Source: JAKAGZ01 sp963772675
GTDB taxonomy: Bacteria; Bacteroidota; Ignavibacteria; Ignavibacteriales; Ignavibacteriaceae
Assembly: GCA_963772675.1 (NCBI GenBank)
Contig: CAVYYF010000010.1
Span: 227,592-291,591 of the forward strand
DNA length: 64,000 nt
Direction of reading: 5' to 3'
A program made the translations under genes and the position numbers. The notes beneath the pieces were generated by a model that ran no database searches, was not told the DNA's origin, and worked only from the letters and a program-made list of their open reading frames with translations. Shown here one piece after another: positions 9,369 to 17,324 of this stretch; position 1 is the first letter of the stretch, and each line of letters opens with the position of its first letter.

Positions 9369-9992
9369 ATGTCCGGTTTAATCGGTAAAAAATTAGGAAT
9401 GTCGAGTGTGTTTAACGCACAGGGAGATTTAATTCCTGTGACAGTTATTCAAGCCGGTCCATGTAAAATCGTATCAATCAGGGAAAAAGGCAAAGATGGT
9501 TACGAGGCTTTACAACTAGGTTTTGGTGATAGGAAAGAAAAAAATATCAGCAAACCAGTGTTGGGGCAGTATAAGAAAAAAGAACTTACACCCAGCAGGA
9601 TATTAAAAGAATTCAATTTTCCTGCAGGTACCGAATATAAAGTTGGTGATGAAATAAAGGTAGACTTCTTCAAGGAAGGTGAGAAAATTAAAGTTCGTGG
9701 CAGGAGTAAAGGCAAAGGTTTTCAGGGTGTAATGAGAAGACACGGGTTTGGCGGTGTCGGTGGAACAACACACGGGCAAAGCGATAGGCTAAGAGCACCG
9801 GGCTCAATCGGCTCGAGTTCATATCCATCCAGAGTTTTTAAAGGAACCAGGATGGCAGGTAGAAAAGGGAACGAAAATGTTACAACTTCAAATCTAAGTG
9901 TTGTTAAAATTTTACCTGAGCAGAATTTAATTCTTGTTAAAGGTGCTGTCCCAGGCTCAATAAACTCTTATGTGGAATTGATAAAGAAGTAA
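9369..9992 (+). CDS. rplC: 50S ribosomal protein L3
   Basis: L3 (207 aa) is an early assembly protein near the peptidyl transferase centre. The N-terminus MSGLIGKKLGMS and the long central loop (RRHGFGGVGGTTHGQSDR through FKGTRMAGRKG) are diagnostic. The ATG at 9369 is chosen because GGAG lies five bases upstream and the protein then begins as L3 normally does. An in-frame ATG at 9351, overlapping the rpsJ stop, would add six residues that the family lacks. It is followed 12 bases later by rplD. Confidence 0.97.
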   Translation: MSGLIGKKLGMSSVFNAQGDLIPVTVIQAGPCKIVSIREKGKDGYEALQLGFGDRKEKNISKPVLGQYKKKELTPSRILKEFNFPAGTEYKVGDEIKVDFFKEGEKIKVRGRSKGKGFQGVMRRHGFGGVGGTTHGQSDRLRAPGSIGSSSYPSRVFKGTRMAGRKGNENVTTSNLSVVKILPEQNLILVKGAVPGSINSYVELIKK

Positions 9993-10004
9993 TTTGGTAA
10001 AAAA

Positions 10005-10655
10005 ATGAAATTAGAAATTTATAAAATAGACGGTACAACCTCCGGCCAACAAGCTGATCTTTCGGATGGTGTTTTTGCAATAGAACCGAATGATCACGCT
10101 ATATATTTATCAGTAAAATCTTACCTGGCAAATCAGAGACAGGGTACTCATAAGGCGAAGGAAAGAGGCGAAGTGAGAGGAGGTGGTAAGAAGCCCTGGA
10201 AACAGAAAGGAAGAGGCGGTGCACGTGCTGGTACTTCAAGGTCTCCTTTGTGGGTAGGTGGTGGAACTATTTTCGGTCCTCGTCCAAGAGATTACAGACA
10301 AGATTTACCGAAAAAAGTTAAAAGGCTGGCAAGAAAATCAGCGCTAAGCTATAAAGTAAAAGATGAACAGCTGATTGTAGTTGAGGATTTTAATTTTGAA
10401 AAACCCAAAACTAAGGATTTTCAAAATTTTCTTAATTCACTAAAGCTTAGCGGGAAAAAAGTTTTATTGCTTACTAATGGAAAATCTGAGAATGTTTATA
10501 AGTCAGGAAGGAATATCGCTAAAGTAAAAATTCTGGAAGCAGCAAAGGCTTCTACTTATGATATTCTTAATAACCAGATTCTTGTGCTTCAGCAGGGAGC
10601 AATTGACGCAATTAGTAGGACATTTGAGAATAATAAATCAGAGGCTGTGAACTAA
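10005..10655 (+). CDS. rplD: 50S ribosomal protein L4
   Basis: L4 (216 aa) lines the peptide exit tunnel and in some bacteria regulates its own operon. The basic tunnel loop is clear (KKPWKQKGRGGARAGTSRSP, then GGGTIFGPRPRDY, residues about 61-95), and the C-terminal globular half with VLLLTNG follows. Length is near the 205-210 aa norm. It is one base ahead of rplW. Confidence 0.97.
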   Translation: MKLEIYKIDGTTSGQQADLSDGVFAIEPNDHAIYLSVKSYLANQRQGTHKAKERGEVRGGGKKPWKQKGRGGARAGTSRSPLWVGGGTIFGPRPRDYRQDLPKKVKRLARKSALSYKVKDEQLIVVEDFNFEKPKTKDFQNFLNSLKLSGKKVLLLTNGKSENVYKSGRNIAKVKILEAAKASTYDILNNQILVLQQGAIDAISRTFENNKSEAVN

Positions 10656-10656
10656 G

Positions 10657-10950
10657 ATGCATGATATTTTAATAAAACCTTTGATTACTGAGAAGATGAC
10701 TAATCTTTCTGCTGACCATGGTCAATATGGATTTTTAGTTAATCCAAAATCAAACAAGATTGAAATAGCAAAAGCTATTGAGAAAAGATTTAATGTTCAT
10801 GTTGTTGCTGTTAAAACCATAAAACATTCAGGTAAACTAAAAACTCAGTTTAGAAAGAGCGGAAAATTTGTAGGTAGAACATCAGCATATAAGAAAGCGA
10901 TCATAACTCTTAAAGAGGGTGAAACAATCGAATTATTCGAACAAGTATAG
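10657..10950 (+). CDS. rplW: 50S ribosomal protein L23
   Basis: L23 (97 aa) sits at the tunnel exit, where trigger factor and SRP dock. The family opening (DILIKPLITEKMT) is intact, as is the core NKIEIAKAIEKRFNVHV, and the basic middle segment includes a Phe-Arg-Lys stretch. It begins one base after the rplD stop and precedes rplB by 23 bases. Confidence 0.97.
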   Translation: MHDILIKPLITEKMTNLSADHGQYGFLVNPKSNKIEIAKAIEKRFNVHVVAVKTIKHSGKLKTQFRKSGKFVGRTSAYKKAIITLKEGETIELFEQV

Positions 10951-10973
10951 ATTTTTGAAAACGGGATTTAGAA

Positions 10974-11804
10974 ATGGCTATTAAAAAATTAAGACCGATG
11001 ACTGCTGGAACGAGATTTATGTCTAAGTCTTCCTTCGATGAAATTACGAAGGATACTCCTGAAAAATCTCTGACAGTATCGTTAAAAAAATCTGGTGGTA
11101 GAAATAATCTGGGTAGAATTACAACCCGTTTTATCGGTGGCGGTCATAAAAGAAGATATAGAATCATAGACTTTAAAAGAGATAAGAATGGCGTTCCTGC
11201 TAAAGTTCATTCAATTGAATATGATCCTAACAGGACTTGCAGAATAGCATTGCTTCATTATGCTGATGGTGAAAAGCGGTACATACTTGCACCGGACGGA
11301 TTGAAAGTGGGAAGCACCGTAGTTTCAGGCAGTGGAAGTGATATAAATTTTGGAAACGCTCTACCATTGAAAGAAATGCCTTTAGGTAGTTTCATTCACA
11401 ATGTTGAAATGAAAGTAGGTAAAGGTGGACAGCTTGGACGAAGTGCCGGAACAGCATTGCAGGTCCTCGCTAAAGAGGGTGAGTATGCCCAATTAAAAAT
11501 GCCATCCGGTGAGGTAAGAAGTGTCAGGCTTGAGTGCATGGCTACTTATGGAACAGTTGGAAACGCTGAACAGGAAAATATCAGCTGGGGCAAAGCGGGC
11601 AGAATGCGCTGGAAAGGAAAAAGACCTCATGTCAGAGGTGTTGTAATGAATCCCGTTGATCACCCTATGGGTGGTGGAGAAGGAAAAACTTCCGGCGGCG
11701 GTCATCCAGTTTCTCCCTGGGGTCAGAAGGCGAAAGGTTTAAAAACAAGAAAGCATAAAAAACAATCTAACAAGTTTATCATTAAAAGACGCAATAAAAA
11801 GTAG
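10974..11804 (+). CDS. rplB: 50S ribosomal protein L2
   Basis: L2 (276 aa) is needed for subunit joining and peptidyl transfer. The C-terminal NPVDHPMGGGEGK motif contains the conserved histidine, and the RNA-binding core (GGGHKRRYRIIDFKR) and the basic tail (KTRKHKKQSNKFIIKRRNKK) are present. Length is as expected (about 275 aa). It lies between rplW and rpsS in the canonical order. Confidence 0.98.
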   Translation: MAIKKLRPMTAGTRFMSKSSFDEITKDTPEKSLTVSLKKSGGRNNLGRITTRFIGGGHKRRYRIIDFKRDKNGVPAKVHSIEYDPNRTCRIALLHYADGEKRYILAPDGLKVGSTVVSGSGSDINFGNALPLKEMPLGSFIHNVEMKVGKGGQLGRSAGTALQVLAKEGEYAQLKMPSGEVRSVRLECMATYGTVGNAEQENISWGKAGRMRWKGKRPHVRGVVMNPVDHPMGGGEGKTSGGGHPVSPWGQKAKGLKTRKHKKQSNKFIIKRRNKK

Positions 11805-11813
11805 AGAATAATT

Positions 11814-12104
11814 ATGCCAAGATCCGTTAAAAAAGGTCCATTTGTTGATTATAAACTGGTAGAGAAAATTAATAAACTGAATGAAACAAATCAGAAGAAG
11901 ATAATTAAGACCTGGTCTCGTTCATCGACTATAATTCCTGATTTTGTTGGGCATACAATTGCAGTTCATAATGGTAATAAAATGATTCCAGTTTACATAA
12001 CGGAGAATATGGTAGGACACAAACTGGGAGAATTTTCTCCGACAAGAATTTTTAGGGCGCATTCAGGCACAAAATCTGAAAAGTCAAGTACTCCAGCTGG
12101 CTAA
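11814..12104 (+). CDS. rpsS: 30S ribosomal protein S19
   Basis: S19 (96 aa) binds the head of 16S rRNA together with S13. The start MPRSVKKGPFVDYKL and the signature TIAVHNGNKMIPVYITENMV (residues 48-67), followed by GHKLGEFSPTR, are unmistakable. It is nine bases after rplB and 24 before rplV. Confidence 0.97.
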   Translation: MPRSVKKGPFVDYKLVEKINKLNETNQKKIIKTWSRSSTIIPDFVGHTIAVHNGNKMIPVYITENMVGHKLGEFSPTRIFRAHSGTKSEKSSTPAG

Positions 12105-12128
12105 TTATATTTAAGGATTTTTATAAAA

Positions 12129-12473
12129 ATGGAAGCATTAGCAAAACATAGATTTATTCCTTCGTCGCCAAGGAAAATGAGATTGGTTGTTGATCTTATT
12201 AGAGGAATACCAGTTGAAAGGGCAATTGAAATTTTACACTTTCAACCAAAGCATGCATCAAAAGATGCTGAGAAAGTTTTAAGATCAGCAGTTGCGAATA
12301 TTCTGAACCGCGGTGAAGGGGAGAAGATTGATCCGGCAAATTTATTTGTTAAAGAAGCTTACGTAAATCAGGGTCCTACATTAAAAAGAATTTCAGCCGC
12401 CCCAATGGGACGTGCATATAAAATTAGAAAAAGATCTTGTCATTTAACTATAGTGGTTGCCACCAGGGCGTAA
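12129..12473 (+). CDS. rplV: 50S ribosomal protein L22
   Basis: L22 (114 aa) contributes the second constriction of the exit tunnel. The start (AKHRFIPSSPRKMRLVVDLIRG) and the C-terminal hairpin (AYVNQGPTLKRISAAPMGRA, then RKRSCHLTIVV) match the family. It is directly followed by rpsC after 19 bases that hold that gene's AGGAGG ribosome site. Confidence 0.97.
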   Translation: MEALAKHRFIPSSPRKMRLVVDLIRGIPVERAIEILHFQPKHASKDAEKVLRSAVANILNRGEGEKIDPANLFVKEAYVNQGPTLKRISAAPMGRAYKIRKRSCHLTIVVATRA

Positions 12474-12492
12474 ATTTTAGGAGGTTATTTTT

Positions 12493-13134
12493 TTGGGACA
12501 GAAAACACATCCGGTTGGTTTTAGAGTTGGTGTAATTAGAGGCTGGGACTCTAATTGGTATGAAAATAAAAGCTATGCTAGTAAAATCAAAGAAGATTCG
12601 AAGCTTAGAGATTACGTAAGGAACAGATTAAAAAAAGCCGGAATCTCCAGAATAATAATTGACAGGACTTCTAAAAATATAATTTTAACCATTCATACCT
12701 CAAGACCGGGAGTTGTGATTGGAAAGAGCGGTAAAGAAATTACTCAGCTTGAACAGGAATTAAGACAAGTCACTGATAAAGATGTAAAAGTTCAGATATC
12801 AGAAATTAAACGTCCTGAACTGGATGCATATCTCGTTGCTGAAAATGTTGCCAACCAGCTTGCTGGAAGAGTTTCTTTCAGAAGAGCAATGAAGATGGCT
12901 ATTACAGCTGGTATGCGGATGGGTGCTGAAGGAATAAGAATTATGTGCTCAGGTCGTTTAGGTGGAGCCGAAATGGCAAGAACAGAACAATATAAACAAG
13001 GCAGAATTCCGCTGCATACTATTCGTGCAGATATCGATTATGCAAATGGAAGAGCAGAGACAATTTATGGTTCAATTGGCGTTAAAGTCTGGATTTGCCG
13101 TGGCGAAATTTTAGGAAAAAGAGTTACAGAATAA
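12493..13134 (+). CDS. rpsC: 30S ribosomal protein S3
   Basis: S3 (213 aa) forms part of the mRNA entry helicase. The N-terminus GQKTHPVGFRVGV and the type II KH domain with GVVIGKSGKEI (about residues 74-84) are clear, and the C-terminal domain includes SGRLGGAEMARTE. It starts at TTG with a strong AGGAGG 12 bases before; no ATG is possible at the conserved N-terminus. It is followed by rplP. Confidence 0.97.
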   Translation: MGQKTHPVGFRVGVIRGWDSNWYENKSYASKIKEDSKLRDYVRNRLKKAGISRIIIDRTSKNIILTIHTSRPGVVIGKSGKEITQLEQELRQVTDKDVKVQISEIKRPELDAYLVAENVANQLAGRVSFRRAMKMAITAGMRMGAEGIRIMCSGRLGGAEMARTEQYKQGRIPLHTIRADIDYANGRAETIYGSIGVKVWICRGEILGKRVTE

Positions 13135-13155
13135 AAGTTCGGGAGTTTTTTAATC

Positions 13156-13572
13156 ATGTTAATGCCCAAAAGAGTAAAGTTTAGGAAAGCACAGCGTGGA
13201 AGAATGGCCGGGAAGGCTAAAAGAGGCAGTAGAGTTGCATATGGTGATTTTGGTTTAAAAGCTTTAGAACCACACTGGATAACAAGCCGACAGATTGAAG
13301 CTTGCCGTGTTTCTCTATCAAGAAAAATGAAAAGAGATGGAAAAGTTTATATCAGGATATTTCCTGATAAGCCTGTTTCCAAAAAACCTCTTGAAACAAG
13401 AATGGGTAAAGGTAAAGGTGCTCCTGAATTCTGGGTGGCAGTTGTAAAACCGGGAAGAATTCTATTTGAGGTTTCAGGTGTGTCAAAGGAAATAGCACAT
13501 GATGCTTTAAGAGGCTGTTCTTTTAAGCTGCCGATAAAAACTAAAGTTGTTTCAAGACCTGATTTTGAGTAA
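13156..13572 (+). CDS. rplP: 50S ribosomal protein L16
   Basis: L16 (138 aa) helps position tRNA in the A and P sites. The opening MLMPKRVKFRKAQRGRM and the core (TSRQIEACRVSLSRKMKR; RIFPDKPVSKKPLETRMGKG) are diagnostic. The ATG at 13156 gives the usual MLMP start; an ATG two codons later is also possible. It sits between rpsC and rpmC in standard order. Confidence 0.97.
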   Translation: MLMPKRVKFRKAQRGRMAGKAKRGSRVAYGDFGLKALEPHWITSRQIEACRVSLSRKMKRDGKVYIRIFPDKPVSKKPLETRMGKGKGAPEFWVAVVKPGRILFEVSGVSKEIAHDALRGCSFKLPIKTKVVSRPDFE

Positions 13573-13589
13573 GAGTTTAAAGGGATAAA

Positions 13590-13829
13590 ATGAATATTCG
13601 TGAAATAAGAGAAATGAAAACTGATGAGTTGACTAAAAGAATCAACGAAGAAGAAAAAAATATGATCGATCTTCGTTTTTCGCATCAACTAAAAGAATTA
13701 ACAAATACGGCAAAATTAAAACTTGCTAAAAAAGATATTGCCAGGATGAAATCTATTTTAAGAGAAAGACAATTAGCCGATCAAAAATCTGCTGATGTAG
13801 AGAAAAAAGAAGAAGGAGCTAGCGCTTAA
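13590..13829 (+). CDS. rpmC: 50S ribosomal protein L29
   Basis: L29 (79 aa) is a small two-helix protein at the tunnel exit. The family pattern MNIREIREMKTDELTKRI and the second helix with NTAKLKLAKKDIARMKSILRER are present. It is about 12 residues longer than most L29 proteins because of a charged tail (SADVEKKEEGASA). rpsQ begins two bases after its stop. Confidence 0.95.
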   Translation: MNIREIREMKTDELTKRINEEEKNMIDLRFSHQLKELTNTAKLKLAKKDIARMKSILRERQLADQKSADVEKKEEGASA

Positions 13830-13831
13830 TT

Positions 13832-14089
13832 ATGGCAGAAAGAACATTAAGAAAAACCAGAATTGGTATAGTAGTTAGCAATAAGATGGAAAAAACAGTT
13901 ACAGTTGCCATTGAAAGAAGAGTTCCTCATCCGATATATAAAAAATATTTTAAGAAGACTACGAAGTTAATGGCTCATGATGAAAAAAAAGAATGTGGAA
14001 TAGGTGATAAAGTAAAAATTATGGAAACTCGTCCACTAAGTAAAAATAAAAGATGGCGTTTGGTCCAAATAGTTGAAAAAGCCAAGTAG
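13832..14089 (+). CDS. rpsQ: 30S ribosomal protein S17
   Basis: S17 (85 aa) is an OB-fold primary rRNA binder. RKTRIGIVVSNKMEKTVTVA and the HPIYKKYFKKTTKLMAHDE segment match the family, as does CGIGDKVKIMETRPLSKNKRWR near the C-terminus. It begins two bases after rpmC, suggesting translational coupling. Confidence 0.97.
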   Translation: MAERTLRKTRIGIVVSNKMEKTVTVAIERRVPHPIYKKYFKKTTKLMAHDEKKECGIGDKVKIMETRPLSKNKRWRLVQIVEKAK

Positions 14090-14110
14090 CAATAGGAGTG
14101 ATGTAGAAAA

Positions 14111-14479
14111 ATGATTCAGGAAGAAACTAATCTAGTAGTTGCAGATAACTCGGGTGCAAAAAAAGTTAGATGCATTAGAGTGCTTGGTGGAAGCGGACGT
14201 CAGTATGCCAGTTTGGGAGATTTAATAGTAGTTGCGGTTAAGTCTGCGATACCAAACGGGGCGGTAAAAAAAGGTGAAGTTTCCAGGGCAGTTATTGTCA
14301 GAACTAAAAAAGAAGTTAGACGCAAAGACGGTTCTTATATTAGATTTGATGAGAATGCTGCTGTTCTGATATCAAATCAGAATGAACCGAAAGGTACACG
14401 TATCTTCGGTCCTGTAGCAAGAGAATTAAGAGATAAACAGTTTATGAAAATTGTTTCACTAGCTCCTGAAGTTTTATAA
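14111..14479 (+). CDS. rplN: 50S ribosomal protein L14
   Basis: L14 (122 aa) lies at the subunit interface and is the target of the silencing factor RsfS in other bacteria. MIQEETNLVVADNSGAKKVRCIRVLGG and the conserved C-terminal GPVARELRDKQFMKIVSLAPEVL are exact family features; length 122 is the standard. It precedes rplX by 14 bases. Confidence 0.98.
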   Translation: MIQEETNLVVADNSGAKKVRCIRVLGGSGRQYASLGDLIVVAVKSAIPNGAVKKGEVSRAVIVRTKKEVRRKDGSYIRFDENAAVLISNQNEPKGTRIFGPVARELRDKQFMKIVSLAPEVL

Positions 14480-14493
14480 AGTTTGGTAAAATT

Positions 14494-14817
14494 ATGAAAA
14501 TTAGAAAAAACGATAATGTAATGATCATAGCTGGTAATGACGCAGGGAAGACCGGAAAAGTATTAAAAGTATTTCCGAAAGAGTCCCGTATTATTATCGA
14601 AGGAATTAACCTGAGGAAAAGACATACTAAGCCCAATCAGAAGACCCCCCAGGGTGGAATTATTGAAAAGGAAGCTCCTATTCATATTTCTAATGTTATG
14701 ATACTTGATCCTAAAACGAATGAACCAACAAGAATAGGCGCTCAGATAATTCTTGATGAAAATACAGGGAAAAAGAAAAGAACCCGTATCAGCAGATTAA
14801 CTGGTGAAATGATTTAA
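14494..14817 (+). CDS. rplX: 50S ribosomal protein L24
   Basis: L24 (107 aa) is an assembly initiator. The KOW motif is at the N-terminus (RKNDNVMIIAGNDAGKTGKV), followed by GINLRKRHTKPNQ and GGIIEKEAPIHISNVMI. Length is usual. It lies between rplN and rplE. Confidence 0.97.
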   Translation: MKIRKNDNVMIIAGNDAGKTGKVLKVFPKESRIIIEGINLRKRHTKPNQKTPQGGIIEKEAPIHISNVMILDPKTNEPTRIGAQIILDENTGKKKRTRISRLTGEMI

Positions 14818-14849
14818 TATAAAAATTTTATTCAAGGTTTGATCTAACT

Positions 14850-15500
14850 ATGGCAGAGAAGAAAGCAAAAAAAGATGGCGCTGTAAAAAAAGATAAAGTT
14901 TCTAAAAAGGAAACAGCGACACCTGAGAAAGAGATAAAAGTTAAAGTAAGACTTTTCGAGGATTATAAAAAGGATATTGTACCTTCTTTAATGAAGAAGT
15001 TCGGTTATAAGTCTGTAATGCAGGTTCCAAAATTGGACAAGATAGTTGTTAATATGGGTGTTGGGGCAGCTGTTGCGGATCCAAAAATTCTTGAGGAAGC
15101 AATTAAAGAATTAGAAACAATTACAGGGCAAAAACCCAGCGTTAGAAAAGCGAAAAAGGCTATATCTAATTTTAAATTAAGAGAAGGTTTAAAAATTGGT
15201 GCAATGGTTACTCTACGAAGAGAAAGAATGTATGAATTCATGGACAGATTTGTAAATGTTGCATTGCCCCGAGTTAGAGATTTTAGAGGTTTGTCTGATA
15301 AATCATTTGATGGAAGAGGAAATTATACAATCGGAGTAAAGGAACAAATAATTTTCCCGGAAATTAATGTTGAAAAAATAACCAAAGTAATGGGAATGGA
15401 TATAACTTTTGTTACCACAGCAAAAAGTGATGCTGAAGCTTTTGATTTGCTTTTAGCTTTGGGAGTTCCATTTATAAAAAAAGAAATTAAAACAGCGTAA
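14850..15500 (+). CDS. rplE: 50S ribosomal protein L5 with N-terminal Lys-rich extension
   Basis: L5 (216 aa) contacts 5S rRNA and the P-site tRNA. The core from about residue 38 onward is standard: MKKFGYKSVMQVPKLDKIVV, GQKPSVRKAKKAISNFKLREG, RGLSDKSFDGRGNY. Bacterial L5 is usually close to 180 aa; here about 36 extra residues precede the core, rich in Lys and Glu. Several internal in-frame starts are possible, but the ATG at 14850 begins with MAEKKAKK and the frame is open throughout, so the extension is probably made. It lies between rplX and rpsN. Confidence 0.95.
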   Translation: MAEKKAKKDGAVKKDKVSKKETATPEKEIKVKVRLFEDYKKDIVPSLMKKFGYKSVMQVPKLDKIVVNMGVGAAVADPKILEEAIKELETITGQKPSVRKAKKAISNFKLREGLKIGAMVTLRRERMYEFMDRFVNVALPRVRDFRGLSDKSFDGRGNYTIGVKEQIIFPEINVEKITKVMGMDITFVTTAKSDAEAFDLLLALGVPFIKKEIKTA

Positions 15501-15512
15501 AAAGGAGACTTA

Positions 15513-15782
15513 ATGGCTCGTACATGCTTAATTGCCAGACAAGAAAAAAGAAAAAGACTGGTTGATAAATACGCAAAACTTCGAAAGGAATTGAAAGAAA
15601 GTGGCGATTACGATAGTTTGCAAAAATTACCCAGAAATTCTTCTGCTGTCAGGTTACACAACAGATGCATGTTTACAGGAAGAGCACGCAGTTATTACAG
15701 AAAATTTGGAGTTTCAAGATTAGTTTTAAGAGAAATGGCTCTTAAAGGTGAGATTCCTGGATTAAAAAAGTCAAGTTGGTAG
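15513..15782 (+). CDS. rpsN: 30S ribosomal protein S14 (zinc-independent form)
   Basis: S14 (89 aa) is in the small-subunit head. It is the longer form: the paired CxxC zinc sites of the short form are absent, and only isolated cysteines (C5, C53) occur. The tail RCMFTGRARSYYRKFGVSRL followed by the LREMALKGEIPGLKKSSW end is the family signature. It starts with an AAGGAG site just upstream and is followed by rpsH after 12 bases. Confidence 0.97.
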   Translation: MARTCLIARQEKRKRLVDKYAKLRKELKESGDYDSLQKLPRNSSAVRLHNRCMFTGRARSYYRKFGVSRLVLREMALKGEIPGLKKSSW

Positions 15783-15794
15783 TAGGAGAAATAT

Positions 15795-16190
15795 ATGCCA
15801 GTAACAGATCCGATTTCAGATTTATTAACCAGAATTAGAAATGCAGCAAAGGCTAAAAAAGTGCGAGTTGATATACCATCTTCCAATATGAAGAAAAGCC
15901 TGGTTGAAATTTTAAAGCAAAATAAATTCATCCACGATTATGAACTTATTGAGGATAATAAACAAAACATTTTGCGCTTAAGATTAAAATATACTGATGG
16001 AGAAAGCGCTATCAGCGGGTTGAAAAAAATCAGTACACCTGGTTTAAGAGTTTATAAGGCTGCTGATTCATTACCAAGAGTTTTAAACGGATTGGGTATT
16101 GCAGTAATATCAACTTCAAAAGGATTAATGACGGATAAAGAGGCCAAAAGTAAATCCTTGGGTGGCGAAGTAGTTTGTCATGTGTGGTAA
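15795..16190 (+). CDS. rpsH: 30S ribosomal protein S8
   Basis: S8 (131 aa) binds the central domain of 16S rRNA and, in Escherichia coli, its own spc mRNA. MPVTDPISDLLTRIRNAAKA and the C-terminal GLGIAVISTSKGLMTDKEAK, then LGGEVVCHVW, are typical. Length is the usual 130-132 aa. A small hairpin lies between it and rplF. Confidence 0.97.
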   Translation: MPVTDPISDLLTRIRNAAKAKKVRVDIPSSNMKKSLVEILKQNKFIHDYELIEDNKQNILRLRLKYTDGESAISGLKKISTPGLRVYKAADSLPRVLNGLGIAVISTSKGLMTDKEAKSKSLGGEVVCHVW

Positions 16191-16195
16191 TTATT

Positions 16196-16209
16196 CCCGT
16201 AGTAACGGG
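16196..16209 (+). other. Hairpin between rpsH and rplF
   Basis: CCCGT (16196-16200) pairs with ACGGG (16205-16209) around a four-base loop, followed by CTTTAAATT. It is too short and too T-poor for a confident terminator inside an essential operon. It may be an mRNA-processing or attenuation site. Confidence 0.3.
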
Positions 16210-16233
16210 CTTTAAATTGAATGGAGATTGAAA

Positions 16234-16773
16234 GTGTCAAGAATCGGTAAAAAACCAGTATCAATACCAAAAGGAGTAACATTTACTCTTAATGGTAATA
16301 CGTTAAAAGTTAAAGGAGCAAAGGGAGAACTCGAAAGCAGTTTTCCTAATGCAATGAAAATAGAATCGAAGGATAATGAAATTAATGTAACTCGTCCAAA
16401 CGATTTAAAAGAAAATAAATCACTTCACGGTCTTACTAGAGCATTAATTCAGAATATGGTGGTTGGTGTAACAACTGGTTTCGAAAAAAAGCTTGAGATC
16501 GTAGGAGTTGGATACAGAGCTGAATTAAAAGACAAAAATCTTTTATTAAACATTGGCTATTCGCACCCGATTTATTTTATACCTCCTGAAGGAATTACTT
16601 TTCAGGTGCCGGTTCCGACACAAATTATAATTTCCGGAATCGACAAACAACTGGTCGGATTGGTTGCTTCAAAGATCCGGTCTATAAGAAAGCCTGAACC
16701 TTATAAAGGAAAAGGTATAAAGTATTCGGATGAACAAATTCAGAGAAAAGCAGGTAAGACCGCCGGTAAATAA
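16234..16773 (+). CDS. rplF: 50S ribosomal protein L6
   Basis: L6 (179 aa) lies near the factor-binding site. The start SRIGKKPVSIPKGV and the C-terminal signature PEPYKGKGIKYSDEQIQRKA are diagnostic. I place the start at GTG 16234 because GGAG is seven bases upstream and L6 normally begins MSRIGKKP; an in-frame TTG two codons earlier is less likely. It precedes rplR by 24 bases. Confidence 0.96.
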   Translation: MSRIGKKPVSIPKGVTFTLNGNTLKVKGAKGELESSFPNAMKIESKDNEINVTRPNDLKENKSLHGLTRALIQNMVVGVTTGFEKKLEIVGVGYRAELKDKNLLLNIGYSHPIYFIPPEGITFQVPVPTQIIISGIDKQLVGLVASKIRSIRKPEPYKGKGIKYSDEQIQRKAGKTAGK

Positions 16774-16797
16774 TATTTAGTGGAGAATTAGAGGAAA

Positions 16798-17163
16798 ATG
16801 ATTAACAGGAATAGAAATTCAAGATTACGATCAAAAATAAAAATCAGGAAAAAAATTTCCGGTACTGCTGAAAGGCCCAGATTGACGATTTATCGGAGTC
16901 TTTCAAATGTTTATGCTCAATTAATAGACGACACTACAGGAAAAACACTCGTCTCAGCTTCTTCATTAAATAAAGAAGTTGTTGAAGAAATAAAGAATGC
17001 AAAAGGGAAAATTGCAAAGAGTAAGGTGGTTGGTAGTTTCCTGGCTAAAAAAGCTGTAGAGCAAAATATATCCTCTGTTGTATTTGACAGAAATGGTTAT
17101 CGCTACCACGGCAGAATTCAGGCAATTGCTGAAGGAGCACGTGAAGGAGGCTTGAAGTTTTAG
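16798..17163 (+). CDS. rplR: 50S ribosomal protein L18
   Basis: L18 (121 aa) binds 5S rRNA. RLRSKIKIRKKISGTAERPR, RLTIYRSLSNVYAQLIDD and the terminal DRNGYRYHGRIQAIAEGARE with the GGLKF end are family features. Unusually, a tRNA gene rather than rpsE follows it (21 bases to the tRNA). Confidence 0.97.
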   Translation: MINRNRNSRLRSKIKIRKKISGTAERPRLTIYRSLSNVYAQLIDDTTGKTLVSASSLNKEVVEEIKNAKGKIAKSKVVGSFLAKKAVEQNISSVVFDRNGYRYHGRIQAIAEGAREGGLKF

Positions 17164-17183
17164 TTATGAAAGTAACTGCTTTT

Positions 17184-17254
17184 TGCCGGGTCGTCTAATG
17201 GCAGGACTACGCCCTTTGGAGGCGTCTGTAGAGGTTCGAATCCTCTCCCGGCAG
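17184..17254 (+). tRNA. tRNA-Gln (anticodon UUG)
   Basis: The gene folds as a standard cloverleaf of 71 nt. The 7-bp acceptor stem is TGCCGGG with CCCGGCA; the anticodon stem ACGCC/GGCGT encloses the loop CTTTGGA with TTG at 17216-17218; the T arm is AGAGG-TTCGAAT-CCTCT. The U1:A72 pair and following G discriminator fit glutamine identity. CCA is not encoded. It lies between rplR and rpsE in the same direction with no promoter or terminator visible around it, so it is probably excised from the ribosomal-protein transcript. Confidence 0.95.
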
Positions 17255-17324
17255 CTTAGTTGAGCAAGCCGGTGAAAAATAAAAGTTTTGAAATGTATTT
17301 ATAAATTTTTTACGCGAGAAAAAA

